A stretch of 64,000 nt of DNA from positions 248,001 through 312,000 of the forward strand of contig JAZAYU010000038.1 in the NCBI GenBank assembly GCA_038501625.1. Direction: 5' to 3'. The translations under genes were made by a program, and so were the position numbers. Shown here piece after piece: positions 1 through 11,883 of the stretch (position 1 is its first letter; each line of letters starts with the position of its first letter). Under the pieces are notes generated by a model, which worked only from the letters and a program-made list of their open reading frames with translations, did no database searches and had not been told where the DNA came from. The DNA is from Corbicula japonica. Lineage: Eukaryota > Mollusca > Bivalvia > Venerida > Cyrenidae.

Positions 1-1285
1 ATCAGAATTTAAACCCTCGCAACCATATATGTTTACATTTAAGATATGTCCTTCTTTTAATGAAATAAATATCAGAAACCGTGACCAGCCTCGGATTGGT
101 GCCTTACGTCTTTCGCTTTAACCTGGATTGCTTTGCTGCGGTCTCTTCTGGTATGTAGAATAATTTTCAGATCTCTTTTGTTGCGAGTAAAATGGTATAT
201 AAAACATGAAAACTGTTCATCAACTGGCAGAGATTTAGGACGACGGAATGTTTACTTATACAAAGAATGCCATATTCTGCATATACTCGCAATTACGGAG
301 GCTCGGATCTGTACAGTCTTCAAAGCTAGCCAAACAATACATACATAGTTGGAACCGGAATTTAAACCTTCGAAAATATGTATGTTTACCTTTACGATAT
401 GTCCAAATTTAAAAAAAAAGATACCAGAAACCGAGACCAACCTCGGATTAAAGCCCTCCTTCTTTCGCTTTTACCTGGATTGCTTTGGTGCGATCTCTTC
501 CGGCATGCAGAATATTTTTAAGATCTCGTTCTTGCGATTAAAATGGTATATAAAACATAAAAACTGTTCATAAAATGGTTTAGATTTAGGACGACGTAAC
601 GTTTAACAATAGAACAAATCGATATTCTGCACATAATCCCAATTACGGAGGCACGGATCCGTACAGTCTTCTAAGCTGGCCAGACAATCTATATATGGTT
701 GGAACCAGAATTTAAACCCTCACACACATGTATGTTTACCGTTATGATATGTCACTCTTTCCATGAAATAAATATCAGAAAACGAGACCAGCCTCGGGTT
801 CGCGCCCTACTTCTTTCGCTTTAACCTGGTTTGAATAAGTGCGGTCTCTTCAGTCCTGTAGAATAATTTTCAGATTTCTTTATTGCGAGTAAAATGGTAT
901 ATAAAACATGACAAGTGTTTATGAAATGGCGGAGATTTAGGACGACGTAATGTTTACCCAGAGAAAAAATGCCATATTCTGCATATAATCGCAATTACGG
1001 AGGCTCGGATCTGGACAGTCTTCTAAACTAGCCAAACAATCCATACATGGTTATAACCGGAATTTAAACCTTCGAAAATATGTATGTTTATCTTTACGAT
1101 ATGTCCCTTTTTAAAGAAAAAATATATCAGAAACCGAGACCAACCTCGGATTAAAACCCTCCTTCTTTCGCTTTAACCTGGATTCCTTTGTTCGGATCTC
1201 TTCCGGCATGCAGAATAATTTTAAGATCTTGTTCTTGGTATGTAGAACATAAAAACTGTTCATAAAATGGTGGAGAATATGGATT
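1..1285. repeat. Tandem array, about 351 bp unit, 3.7 copies
   Basis: The word GAATTTAAACC recurs at about 5, 358, 708 and 1060, a period of 350-353 bp, and the text between these points aligns throughout. Shared words include GAGACCAGCCTCGG and its variants, TTTCGCTTTAACCTGG and ATGGTATATAAAACAT. The last copy breaks off near 1285 and the array probably continues left of the window. Copies differ by scattered substitutions, so this is a diverged satellite-like array. No coding potential is seen; short frames inside it are chance. Confidence 0.9.
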
Positions 1286-1344
1286 TGTTCTATCGTCAAA
1301 CATTACGCAGAATGCACTGCTGGACATTCAAAACATGCATAAAA

Positions 1345-1860
1345 TCGAATTTCAAAGAATCAAGAAGGCCGCCAGGCTTTGAAAACTTAAAAAAATAAAA
1401 GCTATTTCTTGTTGATATTTTACTTATTCGTACCTGAAATGTACATTACATGCTGAAAAAATCGATTTCAAGACGTTTAAAGATAAACATAAATTATGAT
1501 AAATATTAAGTTTAGGCCGCTAGGCCGTAGGCCTCCAGGCTTCGAAAACTTAAAAAAAATCAAAGCTATTTCTTGTTGATATTTTAGTTAATCATCCCTG
1601 AAATGTACATTGCATGCTGTAAAAATCGAATTCAAGCAGTTTTTAAGATAAAATATGATAAATATTAAGGTCAGGCCGCTAGGCCGCCAGGCTTCGAAAA
1701 TTTCAAAAAAAAATCAAAGCTAGTTCTTGTTGATATTTTACTTAATCATCCCTGAAATGTACGTTGCGTGCTGTAAAAATCGAATTCAAGCCGTTTTAAG
1801 AAAAAATATGATAAATATTAAGTTTAGGCCGCTAGGCCGCCAGGCCGCAAGGCCGCTAAC
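1345..1860. repeat. Tandem array, about 155 bp unit, with GGCCGC micro-repeat
   Basis: The anchor CCAGGCTT/CCAGGC occurs at about 1372, 1535, 1687 and 1840, spaced 163, 152 and 153 bp. Each unit holds CAAAGCTATTTCTTGTTG and ATGATAAATATTAAG. The unit junction is a short GC-rich run of GGCCGC/GGCCGT words, which expands in the last copy (1827-1857). The GC-rich junctions stand out against the AT-rich surroundings. Confidence 0.85.
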
Positions 1861-2640
1861 TTCACACATCTTACCAACATCTGCAAAAAGCCAAAAAGGA
1901 TATGTAGAAAACTTCAAATTTGTCATAATTAACCAATTAACCAGCTGTTCTATGAAAAAATTTAGTTCCAAACAATAAGAAATTATAGCAAAGTTTTGGA
2001 CAAATGGCGAGAGTTTATAAATAAAATCATAAGCCTAATCGGCGTCTTGTTAAGTGCTGCGGTGCACAGATGTTTACGGAATTTCCTCGCTGAGTCAATA
2101 TCTAATTGAAATCGAAATTTGTAATATTAATTATATGACCAAGATTTTTGTCTGTTCTGAAGATTATTAACACGTAATTTTCCGGCTTAGAAGTCTACGC
2201 CGGAAAATTACTTTAAAGGCTGGTGTTTCATATTTTGCGATGCATATACAAAAAAGGCCCCCATACATAGAATATACAATTATTATATAATAAATGTTAT
2301 TGTCTATGTTGTCAACTCAGTACGTGTAACAAACAATATAAACACCGGTGACATTAAATGCTAACTTTGGTGTAGAAATCTGTCAACTGGTCGTGTCTAA
2401 ACATTTTCCCTAAAAATTCTGCACCACACAAATATTATCAATTTGAAATAATATATCAGTAGAAATGACGGCAATAATAACCAGTTTGTGTGTATATTAA
2501 TTATAAATAATAATGCAAGTTTTTATTGTTTTTTATCGGTAGAATGCTAAATCACACATTTGGAAAGACTCTGGTATTTATTAATATCCCAATAACCGAT
2601 ATTACAGAAAGGATATTTGGTATTAAAACTAATCAATTCA
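1861..2640. other. Non-coding stretch without recognised gene
   Basis: AT-rich sequence with no long open frame and no similarity I recognise, apart from the perfect hairpin annotated at 2174-2211. Confidence 0.5.
2174..2211. repeat. Perfect 13 bp hairpin
   Basis: GTAATTTTCCGGC (2174-2186) pairs with GCCGGAAAATTAC (2199-2211) across a 12 nt loop. It could be a minimal fold-back element. No function can be assigned. Confidence 0.75.
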
Positions 2641-3040
2641 TCCAGTGAGCTCCGGAATACCATAATACGTCAAGTTTAATCTGTAATCATCGACATTCTC
2701 CAAAATAAAGGAAACTTGAAGATAGCTTTAGTACTTGTATAAAGAAGATAAAGACGTGTACGTATTTGACAATTTCTCCTCTTACAGTCACAAGATTCCG
2801 ACCCACGTACAACCAATTATGAAATCACTTTTAAAATATCTGAATTAACAGTCCTTCCGTTTTGAACAATCACACCATTGTTCAGGAAGAATAGGCAAGT
2901 GTTCATATCTACAACTCCGTGCCTACGTGCTGTAAAACTGGTTATGGCATGTTTCGAAATGACGTTGATGAAAAGGGGTTTACCAATGATTTGCTAAACA
3001 ATCAATTATTTTATTTAATTACCGAGAAAAAATCCAATGA
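2640..3040. repeat. Diverged relic of the GPCR-unit flanking sequence
   Basis: This stretch aligns, with many differences, to 20050-20290 and 29215-29420. Shared words include AGCTTTAGTACT, ACAACCAAT and AACAGTCCTTC. It therefore looks like the upstream part of an older copy of the segment duplicated at 13.8-32.6 kb, split from its GPCR (10.1 kb) by the repeats at 3.1-9.2 kb. Confidence 0.55.
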
Positions 3041-3074
3041 AACCGAACATGGACAATATAAACAGTCTGGATGT

Positions 3075-3322
3075 AGAACAGGGTAACCCCCTAACAATTG
3101 GTAACCCCCTTATAACTTTGATTTCTTTGTTAATGAGATGTATGAATCTTTAAGGTATCAATAACATTGCAAAATATGGCGAAACAACTGGTAACCCCCT
3201 TATAACTTTGATTACTCACTTTCAGTCGTGAGTAAATCAATTATTCACTAATTACATGTTCCTTTTCAACAACAAACACCGACAATTTAGGATATGGGTA
3301 TTTATATTTGACAGCATTTCAA
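3075..3322. repeat. Short direct repeats (GGTAACCCCC) and copy of fold-back arm Y
   Basis: GGTAACCCCC plus CTTATAACTTTGATT occurs at 3100-3123 and again at 3190-3213, with a third partial copy at about 3082. Between them lies block X (3122-3181), which recurs at 9145-9201. After the second copy comes block Y (3213-3322), repeated nearly exactly at 4119-4229. The four blocks form a mosaic of shared junctions. Confidence 0.75.
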
Positions 3323-3910
3323 TTACAGTATAAAATCAAATTATTGTGCCTGCAACGTTATTGATTTGGCAATGAAAAGTCTACTGAATCGTAAAGTGAA
3401 TCCAAGTGGTGCTCGTGAAATTGGTTAGTGATGTTAATTTACACATGAAGCTTTCAATTGTCGTTTGGATCTGAATATTGTCACTGAGTTAACTCTAGCA
3501 CTGTTCTTGGAAGAAAAAATATAAGAAATTGTCACTATTTGTCTGTATAAGCTGAAAACACTTTGTATTATTGATCACTTGGTTTGCAACAATGTTTATG
3601 TATAGTGTTCGTATTTCCTTGCTCTGTCTGTTTGGGTCCAGTTGCCTGTTTGGGTATCAGGTAGTGTTCGACGTTTAAGCCAAATCGAAACACGTGGGTT
3701 GCAACAAGGTTCGTCCTCGTCGGTAACGATTATCCAGAAACTGAAAAATACTAACATTCAATTGAGAAAAATATAAAAAAAACTGACAGTTTAAAACGAC
3801 TTGTTTATTTGCATTATGCCACAGCTTGTTTGTGATGCGCACCTAAAAGAAATACCAATATTAATAAGTTATATATCACACCGATGAACCACCGAAGGGC
3901 GGGCGGGCGG

Positions 3911-4229
3911 GAAACTGTACACACACTAAATAAGTGACGCTGTCAAATATAAAACCTCGAGTGATATTTTCAAACACAACCACCCTTTATATAGGCAACA
4001 CGAGAAAAACGAGAGGCGGGAACTATGATCACAACAGGATAAACCGGACCAGATATCTATGCGCACAATAGACTATCCACACAGCAATCGTAACATGTAA
4101 AACGTGAATAATTTTATTTACTCACTTTCAGTCGTGAGTAAATCAATTATTCACTAATTACATGTTCCTTTTCAACAACAAACACCGACAATTTAGGATA
4201 TGGGTATTTATATTTGACAGCATTTCAAT
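3911..4229. repeat. Fold-back repeat: arm A joined to diverged inverted arm Y
   Basis: Arm A (3911-4118) recurs almost unchanged at 8934-9144. Arm Y (4119-4229) recurs at 3213-3322. The reverse complement of Y resembles A: both hold GCTGTCAAATATAAA, and both have AACATGTAA followed by GTGAATAATT, so A+Y is a degenerate long palindrome. At the junction is a 9 bp hairpin, TTTACTCAC/GTGAGTAAA (4117-4142). It is probably a fold-back type non-autonomous DNA element; the family is unknown. Confidence 0.6.
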
Positions 4230-4384
4230 CGAGCAAAACAAAGAAGGGAATAGTTTCTAGGATGCTTGGACGGTAACACCGAGTATGAAAAGTTGATATG
4301 CTCGCATCAATTGCAACGATTTACTGAAATTTCTATCAAATATGACCATCAGACTGAAAAACAAAGGCTTATCGTCCCAGCCCA

Positions 4385-4530
4385 AAAACAATTAATCATT
4401 CAATAAATCAATCAATCAATCGACCAACCAACCAATTTATCAACCTATCAATCAAGTTATCAATCGATCAATTAATGAAATTATCAAAGCAATCAACTTA
4501 TCAATCAATCAACCAAACAATCAACGCTAA
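4385..4530. repeat. AATC-type simple-sequence tract
   Basis: Imperfect runs of AATC/AACC/TATC tetranucleotides (for example CAATCAATCAATC). The same words spread into the neighbouring macrosatellite, suggesting that slippage fed its growth. Confidence 0.8.
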
Positions 4531-4639
4531 AATGTTTTACTGTCCCTATAGACATAAACATCTAGAAGACTTTCCATAGTCGATTTATATCTCTGAAATT
4601 CCACTACAAAACTGATTTCGATTATTCCGAAAAAGATCT

Positions 4640-7600
4640 GCAAGTGCATAAAAAATTACCAAAGTTAAAGTGACCAAAGCCAACGCCACACAACAAAACA
4701 ATGTAATTATACAATCTATAATGATCTATACCACAAACGGCAAACATTTTCAAACATATTCAACAAATATTTTATCTTTGAACAACACGGCATATCTAGT
4801 AAATTACAGTCTGAAGCCAAAATGCCTCACGACCTTATTCTATAAAATAATACTCAGATTCATAAGTAATAGTAAAATTATAAGCATTTGCAACTCTTAC
4901 ATTAATGAATAATAAGAAAACACAATACTTATCCAGAGATGCCAAATGCCCTTTTCGATTTCCTTACAGTCTCCTTACGACTACCATTACGGTTTTAACC
5001 CCTTCTGTAAAACCTTAAGTTTTCGGTTTTCCATGCTAAGTTCTGAAATAAAACACAATATGTCAATACTTTGTATTAACTTTACAAAGAGACAATAGCC
5101 AACGCCACAAAACAGCACAGCCTGTCTCTGAAAGGTCAACGCCAAACAACGGCACAACCTTGTTCAATCAATCATAGTCAAGCGCCACTCAACGGCCTTT
5201 TCAATCAATCATGGTCAACGCCAAAAAACGGCACGACCTTTTCAATCAGTCATGGTCAACGCCACAAAACGGCACGACCTTTTCAATCGATCATGGTCAA
5301 CACCACAAAATGGTATGAATCCATAATCAATCAAACAATTCATTTCAATCACATCAATCCATATAATCAATTCAGTAAGGTCAATCAATTCAATCAAGTT
5401 AATGAGTTCAATTAAAAGTTAATCACTTCGATCAATACATTCAAAAATTGAGCAGTTTGTAGTTCTTCTAGACTGTTAAATCAGAAACGACATGACTTTT
5501 ACAATTAATCAACTTTCCATCAACATTAGTTTAGGACAAATTATTCAATATCATATTGTCTATGAATAACGTGATTATAATCAAACCCCAAAACAGCACG
5601 AACTTGTTCTATTAAATACTAGTTTCTTTAGTTATGTTAAAATTATAAGCAATAAGAGACAAAGTAAAATAAAAAAGAAACAGTACTTATTCTCATCCAA
5701 TAACGCTAAATCTCTTTTGAATACTCTTTACCATCTCGTAGACTACCGACGCGGTTTTAAACAACTTTTGAGAAACATTTAGCTGTCTGTTTTCCATGTT
5801 ATTTTCTGAAATGAAACACAATATGTAAAATCTTTGTAACAGTATTAAAAAGAGACAATAGCCAACGCCACAAAACAGCAAAGCCTGTCTCTAAAGGTCA
5901 ACGCCAAACAACGGCACAACCTTGTTCAATCATAGTCAAGCGCCACTCAACGGCCTTTTCAATCAATCATGGTCAACGCCACAAAACGGCACGACCTTTT
6001 TAATCAGTCATGGTGAACGCCACAAAACGGCACGACCTTTTCAATCGATCATGGTCAACACCACAAAATGGTATGAATCCATAATCAATCAAACAATTCA
6101 TTTTAATCAATTCAATCTATACAATCAATTCAAAAGTCAATCTGTTCAATCAAGTTCATAAATTCAACAATCACTTCAATCAATCCATTCAAAAATGTAC
6201 AGTTTGAGTTCCCTCTAGGCTGTTAAATAAAAAACGGCATGACTTTAACAAGTATTCAACATTCCAAAGACCCTATTTCAGAAGAAATTATTCAATATCA
6301 TCTTGTTTATGAATTACGTGATTATAACAAAACCCCGAAACAGCACGAACTTGTTCTATTAAATACTAGTTTCTTAAGTTATCGTCGCCTTATTATTACA
6401 ATGTTCTAAGTGATATTTTTCGAAAAATGAGATTTTTATACCGTTGTAATCGTGGAAAAAAGACCTATCTGAATATGGTTTCAGAATTGGTTGATTCACT
6501 TAAGTTTTTAAAATTCCCAATCACACAATGTTCTATCTTGCGGTTTATTCACACTCGTGTAAGGATTACACTGTTCTAAGTAACTGTAAAAAAGTAAGTT
6601 AGAACATTGTAATAATAAGGTGACGAGTTACTTGCGGAGAAAATAATGGTTAGTACTGGTTAGTCCAAGAACACTGGTTAGGTTAAACCGAAAGTAGAGA
6701 ATTTTTAAAAAGTTAAAGATAAAGACTAAACACAAACTCATGTAATTTATAGACTTCATCAAAACACACACGCTGCTGTTTTTCTGAGCAAATTCGGTGG
6801 AATATGAAGGTTTTAGAGAAATCTGAAACTTTGAAGACGATTTTCTCCAAACTGTAAAAAAGTAAGTTAGAACATTGTAATAATAAGGCGACGTTATGTT
6901 AAAATTATTAGCAATAAAGGACTATGTAAAATAAAATAAAAAAGACACAGAACTTATTCTTATCCAATGACTCTAAATCTCTTTCGAATACTCTTTGCCG
7001 TCTCGTGGACTGCTATCACGGTTTTAACAACTTCTGCAAAACCTTTAGATGCCTGTTTTCCATGTTATTTTCTGAAATGAAACACAATATGTAAAAACTT
7101 TGTAACAGTATTAAAAAGAGACAATAGCCATCGCCACAAAACAGCACAGCCCGTCTCTGAAAGGTCAACGCCAAAAAAACGGCACAACCTTGTTCAATCA
7201 ATCATAGTCAAGTGCCACTCAACGGCCTTTTCAATCAATCATGGTCAACGCCAAAAAACGGCACGACGTTTTCAATCAATCGAAGTCAACGCCACAAAAC
7301 AGCACAACCTTTAATCATGGTCAAAGCCACAAACAGCACGACCTTTTCAATCGATCATGGTCAACGCCACAGAATGGCATGAATCCACAATCAAATCAAA
7401 TCAATCAAATAAATAAGTCAATAAATCAAGTCAAATCAATCAAGTCAATAGTTGCATTCAGTTCAATGAAGTCAATCTATTCAATGGAGTTTATTCAATC
7501 AATCAATTTCATTAAGCCAATCAATGTATTCAAAATGTTGCAGTCCCTCTAGAATGTTACATCAAAAAGCGCCACGACCATTACAATAATTTTACATTCA

Positions 7601-8060
7601 ATCAACAAAATTCAGAGCAAATTATTCAATATAATCTATAGTCTAAAAAAGTATGCAAACTTTTCGATTTTGATCAAAACCAAAACCAACCTGGCCATTC
7701 CTTTAAGTAATCGGTTTCCTAAATTATGTAAAAATTATAAGCAATTAGATGTGTACAGTAACACAAACAAGGTACTTATCTAAAATGATTCAAAATGCTC
7801 CTTTCGAGTATTCTTTACCATCTCGAAACAACTTCTTTTAAAACTTCTGGAAAACATTTAGTTTTCCGCTTGCCATGATAAAGATTTTTGAACGTGGTGC
7901 CAAGCTTGTCTGTCCTCCGTTTTCATAATGTCTGAAACGTCTTGTTCTTTCAGTTGAGATTAGTAGTTCTAAAACAAAAATGAGTATGATGATTGTTACA
8001 TCTTTGACCACGAGACAAAAGCAAAAAGGGACATCCACAAGGATGTCCCCGTAAGATCAA
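4640..8060. repeat. Macrosatellite, about 750-830 bp monomers with nested 40 bp minisatellite
   Basis: The marker AAAATTATAAGCA or its variants sits at about 4877, 5642, 6905 and 7735. Spacing is about 765, 748 (after subtracting the insertion at 6383-6893) and 830 bp. Each monomer contains a minisatellite core (about 5096-5300, 5858-6070 and 7124-7380) of units of about 40 bp built on AATCATGGTCAACGCCA, AAACGGCACGACC and TTTTC. The following stretch is rich in CAATCAATC. Short frames here (such as 5922-6161 and 7241-7552) simply translate the repeat and are not called as genes. The first and last monomers are diverged. Confidence 0.85.
6383..6893. mobile_element. Non-autonomous TIR DNA transposon with TTAT target duplication
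   Basis: The ends are inverted: CGTCGCCTTATTATTACAAT at 6383 and its near-perfect complement ending in AAGGCGACG at 6893. TTAT flanks it on both sides (6379-6382 and 6894-6897). The neighbouring macrosatellite monomer shows the unoccupied site at about 5633-5640 (AGTTATGTTAAAA), with one TTAT. A third copy of the end sequence lies inside (6583-6625), so the element is nested or internally duplicated. There is no transposase frame. A TA duplication with one mismatched terminal base is an alternative reading. Confidence 0.85.
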
Positions 8061-8930
8061 AGTCGCAAAACAACCACAGTTTCAATCAACAATGATCAAC
8101 ACCACAATAAAAATGACGTTACCAGTAAGTTCTGGTTAACAACACTTTACTAATTAATTCAGCCGACAATATAAATTAACATATTTTTTAATATTTTTAT
8201 TATTTGATAAAAACGTTAATTAGAGTAAACAATTATGCGATTATTTCTATAAAATTTCTCAATAGAAAAACCAAAACATTTAATGAAAATATAACAAACA
8301 GCCGTGTACGCAAACTAGGCACGGCCTATTTGCATTCAAAGCCTGCTAAGAATGGCAGGCTTGATAGAACCACACATGCTCAAACGTCATCCGCACCAAC
8401 ATAATGCAATATTGAAGCTGATTAAAAACAACCGCGAAACTCCAGCTTATGAAGTTTGGTCAATACCATCAGTACCATTTGACCAAAGACGCTATGGCTG
8501 AAACATTCAAAATAAAATACATAATTTAGTTATAAAGTTGTTGCTTTATGTATAGACATTTTCATTGGCTCGTTCAAGTAAGCGACTCCATCAGTATCAA
8601 TTATCTTACTATTTACTTTAATCAATAATAAAGAATTTATAATACAAAAGGATCTGCTTAACAATTACTCAACATCACTCCTCCTTTAACAAATAAAATA
8701 ACTAAGCATCAGTCTTTTCCTATTAAGTCGCCATCGAAGTGTAAACTAAGCAAATTCTGTCACTGCCATGAGCACGCCCTCCCAATGTCATTTAAAACAT
8801 TTCAATTTTACAAGTAAATTCTATTTATTTTACATCAAATTTTCAAAAGTATGGTTTAAATTTGCTTTACCTTCTTTTACACACCGGTCCAATTAATGAA
8901 CGTTTTGCCCGAAAGTCAAGTAGTCCTCCG
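8060..8930. other. Non-coding stretch, nothing recognised
   Basis: AT-rich DNA between the macrosatellite and the repeated arm A. The open frame at 8204-8404 has no domain, a GTG/ATG-less eukaryotic context and low-complexity composition, so it is not called. Confidence 0.5.
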
Positions 8931-8933
8931 TGA

Positions 8934-9201
8934 AGTAAACTGTACACACACTAAATAAGTGACGCTGTCAAATATAAAACCTCGAGTGATATTTTCAAAC
9001 ACAACCACCCTTTATATAGACAACACGAGAAAAACGAGAGGCGGGAAACTATGATCACAACAGGATAAACCGGACCAGATATCTATGCGCACAATAGACT
9101 ATCCACACAGCAATCGTAACATGTAAAACGTGAATAATTTTATTTTCTTTGTTAATGATATGTATGAATCTTTAAGTATCAATAACATTGCAAAAATGGC
9201 G
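8934..9201. repeat. Second copy of arm A joined to block X
   Basis: 8934-9144 repeats 3911-4118 almost base for base. From 9145 to 9201 it continues as block X, matching 3122-3181. The A and X blocks therefore bracket the whole 3.1-9.2 kb region, as expected if one composite insertion or a rearrangement between copies created it. Confidence 0.8.
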
Positions 9202-9461
9202 AAAACTTGCTTACATTTTAAAAATGAAGTTTAGGGGAAATACCCATTGCTACCTAGATTTTAGTGAAGAAATGTATTTATCTAAGTATGTACTAATGTT
9301 TGCAAGCACAATTTAGTCGAATTCATGTTCTAATTACCAAGCACATACTAAAACTAAAGAACACCCGTTTGCATGAGAACTCTGTAATTCATGGGCAATA
9401 TACCAAAGTAACCCATACCTGAAATAAGTATATGCTGGTCTACAATGTTTCGTGCCAATTC

Positions 9462-9579
9462 GTCAAAATAATGTTAGGGTTTTCAAGAAATTTAAGGAAA
9501 ACATACTTCCGGGTTCTACTTTCGGTTTGAAGTCAAAACATATTAATGTACTACTTAAAATGTCTAACATTATTTTGAC
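9462..9579. mobile_element. 118 bp MITE
   Basis: A perfect 16 bp inverted repeat ends it: GTCAAAATAATGTTAG at 9462-9477 and CTAACATTATTTTGAC at 9564-9579. Length and lack of coding fit a miniature inverted-repeat element. No clear target duplication is visible. Confidence 0.7.
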
Positions 9580-9849
9580 AGATGACAGCAAAATACTGTA
9601 AATAAATGTTTACGCGATAACTGTATCATTTTTCTAGATGTTTTAAACAGCCAATCCAGACTTCTTGTGCAAACACTATTTCTTTTTTGTGTGTGTCTGT
9701 TTTATGTAGATTAAGCTTTTTTTTCAATTAAATTAATGAATTATTGTCATAAACTGGGTGTTATTGTCAACAATGACAGCTTAGAATAATGAAACAGTAA
9801 GCACACATCCAAATCAGGCATAGCTCGATTATATGTGTGCGAAATTTCG

Positions 9850-10066
9850 TGAACAAATTGGGGGCGCGTTCCACCTAAAATCTTCTTTTAATTAGCTGCC
9901 TTAATCTTTATCATTCAAACTCAAAAAGTAATTTTTAAAATCTGCCCTAACCTTAAAACATAATAAGTCAGCTGGTACCTTAACTGAGCCTTAATTCATG
10001 TATTATAGTTACTTCTATAGTGTTCATTTTGTACTTTTGGAATATTCCTCTTATAACATTAATTGC
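9850..10066. repeat. Upstream part of GPCR duplication unit 0
   Basis: Aligns to 21480-21985 and 31310-31840, including AAAATCTGCCC, AAGTCAGCTG and the AATATTCCTC segment just before the TATA box. It is shorter and more diverged than the other two, so it is the oldest of the three tandem copies. Confidence 0.65.
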
Positions 10067-10073
10067 TATATAA
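10067..10073 (+). promoter_or_regulatory. TATA box of GPCR copy 1
   Basis: TATATAA in the context TTGCTATATAACC, 43 bp upstream of the ATG. The same context stands at the same distance before copies 2 and 3. With initiation about 30 bp downstream the 5' leader would be only about 15-20 nt. The initiation site is inferred. Confidence 0.6.
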
Positions 10074-10115
10074 CCTCATGCACTTCTTCTAGCAGGTTAA
10101 TGCACCGACACAAAC

Positions 10116-11079
10116 ATGGCTGCAAGTAATATCTCGGGAAACGAAACAAACTGGACATGGACAGTGACCACTTACGATCAGTCAGAAATCATGTACCTTT
10201 CGACATGTTCCATACTGGTATTCTTTGGAGTAATAGGCAATATTTTTTCTCTCATTGTGTGGAGTAGGGGAACCAGATGCCAAAAACTGCAGTGTTCCAT
10301 GTATTTCAAGATTCTTGCTTTGAGTGACATGTTAGTGCTGATCTGCAAAGGGGTAACCTTATCACTTCATAGAAACGATAGTCTAAGCACAACGTGTCAG
10401 CTACGAATTGTATGGGATTTTGCAGAAGAACTTGAACCGGAGATATCTCCTTGGATTATTGTAACACTTTCGATGGGGAGAGCATTAAGCATGATGTTTC
10501 AACTGAAATTTACAGGACAGTTTGCAAAACGGCGAGCGTTAATTTCATGTGGATTTATTGTCATTGCGTTGGTCCTTCTTCAGTTTGTCTGGGTTTTTAT
10601 ATATCCGACAGATAACAATCATCACAATTGTGGAATGACTTATGAATTGTTCATAATTAAGCTTAGGAGATTGAAATATCTCAAGATATTCGTCTTATTT
10701 GCGTTTCCATTTTTTTATAATTACTTGCAATGCTTTGACTATCTTTCGATTATTCCGAATGCGAAAAATGGGATCGGTAACAAATGAAAGTCAAAGAAGC
10801 AGAAGATTTGCGACATTCACTGTTCTTACACATGTAACAGCAATTCTTCATTGTATATCGGTAACTCTCGCAGTGTTTGTTTACATTGCATTAGATTGCG
10901 TATTTAGTTACGCCAGTTCAGTAGAATCACTTTCAAAGATGTGGTGCTGGAGTGTGTTTATTAATCGGCCATTTTATTATTTTCTTCAAGAAATGTTTTT
11001 ATATCTGAACAACAGTTTGAATTTTTACTTTTATTGTCATATCCAACTTTGCTCATCATCGGTTAGCAAAAATCGATAA
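10116..11079 (+). pseudogene. Class A GPCR-like receptor, copy 1 (frameshifted and split)
   Basis: Seven-transmembrane receptor of the rhodopsin class, intronless, starting at an ATG in the context ACAAACATGGCT shared by all three copies. Seen: a short N-terminus with N-glycosylation sites, TM1 with GNIFSLIVW, TM2 with LALSD, Cys before TM3, a degenerate DRY site reading SMGRALSMM (SMERALSMM in the sisters), TM5 with FAFP, and a TM7 end NSLNFYFYC in place of NPxxY. Near 10710 a T-run is 2 bases shorter than in copy 3, so the frame changes inside TM5. The second frame then runs through TM6 and TM7. Homology stops at 11037, and the C-terminal tail is found 2.76 kb away (13799-13897). Ligand unknown; it resembles lineage-specific mollusc orphan or peptide-type receptors (inference). 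Almost surely non-functional. Confidence 0.8.
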
Positions 11080-11883
11080 CGAATTTCTTCATAGATTATG
11101 AAGGAAGAATTCAATTTTTTCTTTACTACATTTTTATTTCTTAAACAGTCGAAAAAACCCATAGTACATATTAAAGATAAAAATCTGCCGATTAAGATGG
11201 TTGTTTTTATTTTGATTTATCTTAACGATAATTTGGTCCTTTTTAACTTTGAATATAGCCACCCTATTTTTCCTTTTATTTACATAGAAACTGTAGCGAA
11301 AGTTGAATTTTTTCGCTTATCCTTACGTATTCTATTGTTAATATCTTTAATCCAAATTATCAGTTTTAAAAAACCCAGGTTACATATTTTGCAAAAAATA
11401 TTAAGCTATTGTTTAAACTAATTTTTATGAAATTAAATTTAAAACATTTTGGTTCTTTTTAGCTTTTTCTAACACGACTATCGAATATTTTAAGTGAAAA
11501 TTTAAGTCTCCGTAAATTTGCGAACATTCCCGATATTTTACGATCATTGACGGAAGATTGTTAAATTCTGCAGTCAAGTGCAGAAAACAATATAGAGCCT
11601 TACTAGTTTAATTTGTAGAAGTTGGAGTATTGTTTTGAAATCGTGTGATATTACTTTTAATTAAGTAGAAACACTAAAATTTGGCGAATCCGTCAATATT
11701 GTACAAATTTCATAGGCGGAAACAAATACGTACTAAATTATTCATGGAATTTAGAAATAAGTATATGTCTTTTCGATATAGTTGTAAAATAAAATCCGAT
11801 TGATACAATAAACCCAGACCAAAGTCTAAAAAGGTGATAATTGTAACAAATTACAATGAACCCCAGGTAAATCAACAGGTAAG

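Noticed and set aside
3075..3230. CRISPR-like direct repeats (GGTAACCCCC)
   Set aside because: Only two or three copies with irregular spacing, in an animal genome; they are part of a repeat mosaic.
5922..6161. Open frames in the macrosatellite (also 7241-7552)
   Set aside because: Direct translation of the 40 bp minisatellite and CAATC runs.
11098..11421. 107-codon open frame after GPCR copy 1
   Set aside because: Composition is Phe/Leu/Ile/Lys-rich as expected from AT-rich DNA, it has no domain, and it lies in the insertion splitting the receptor.
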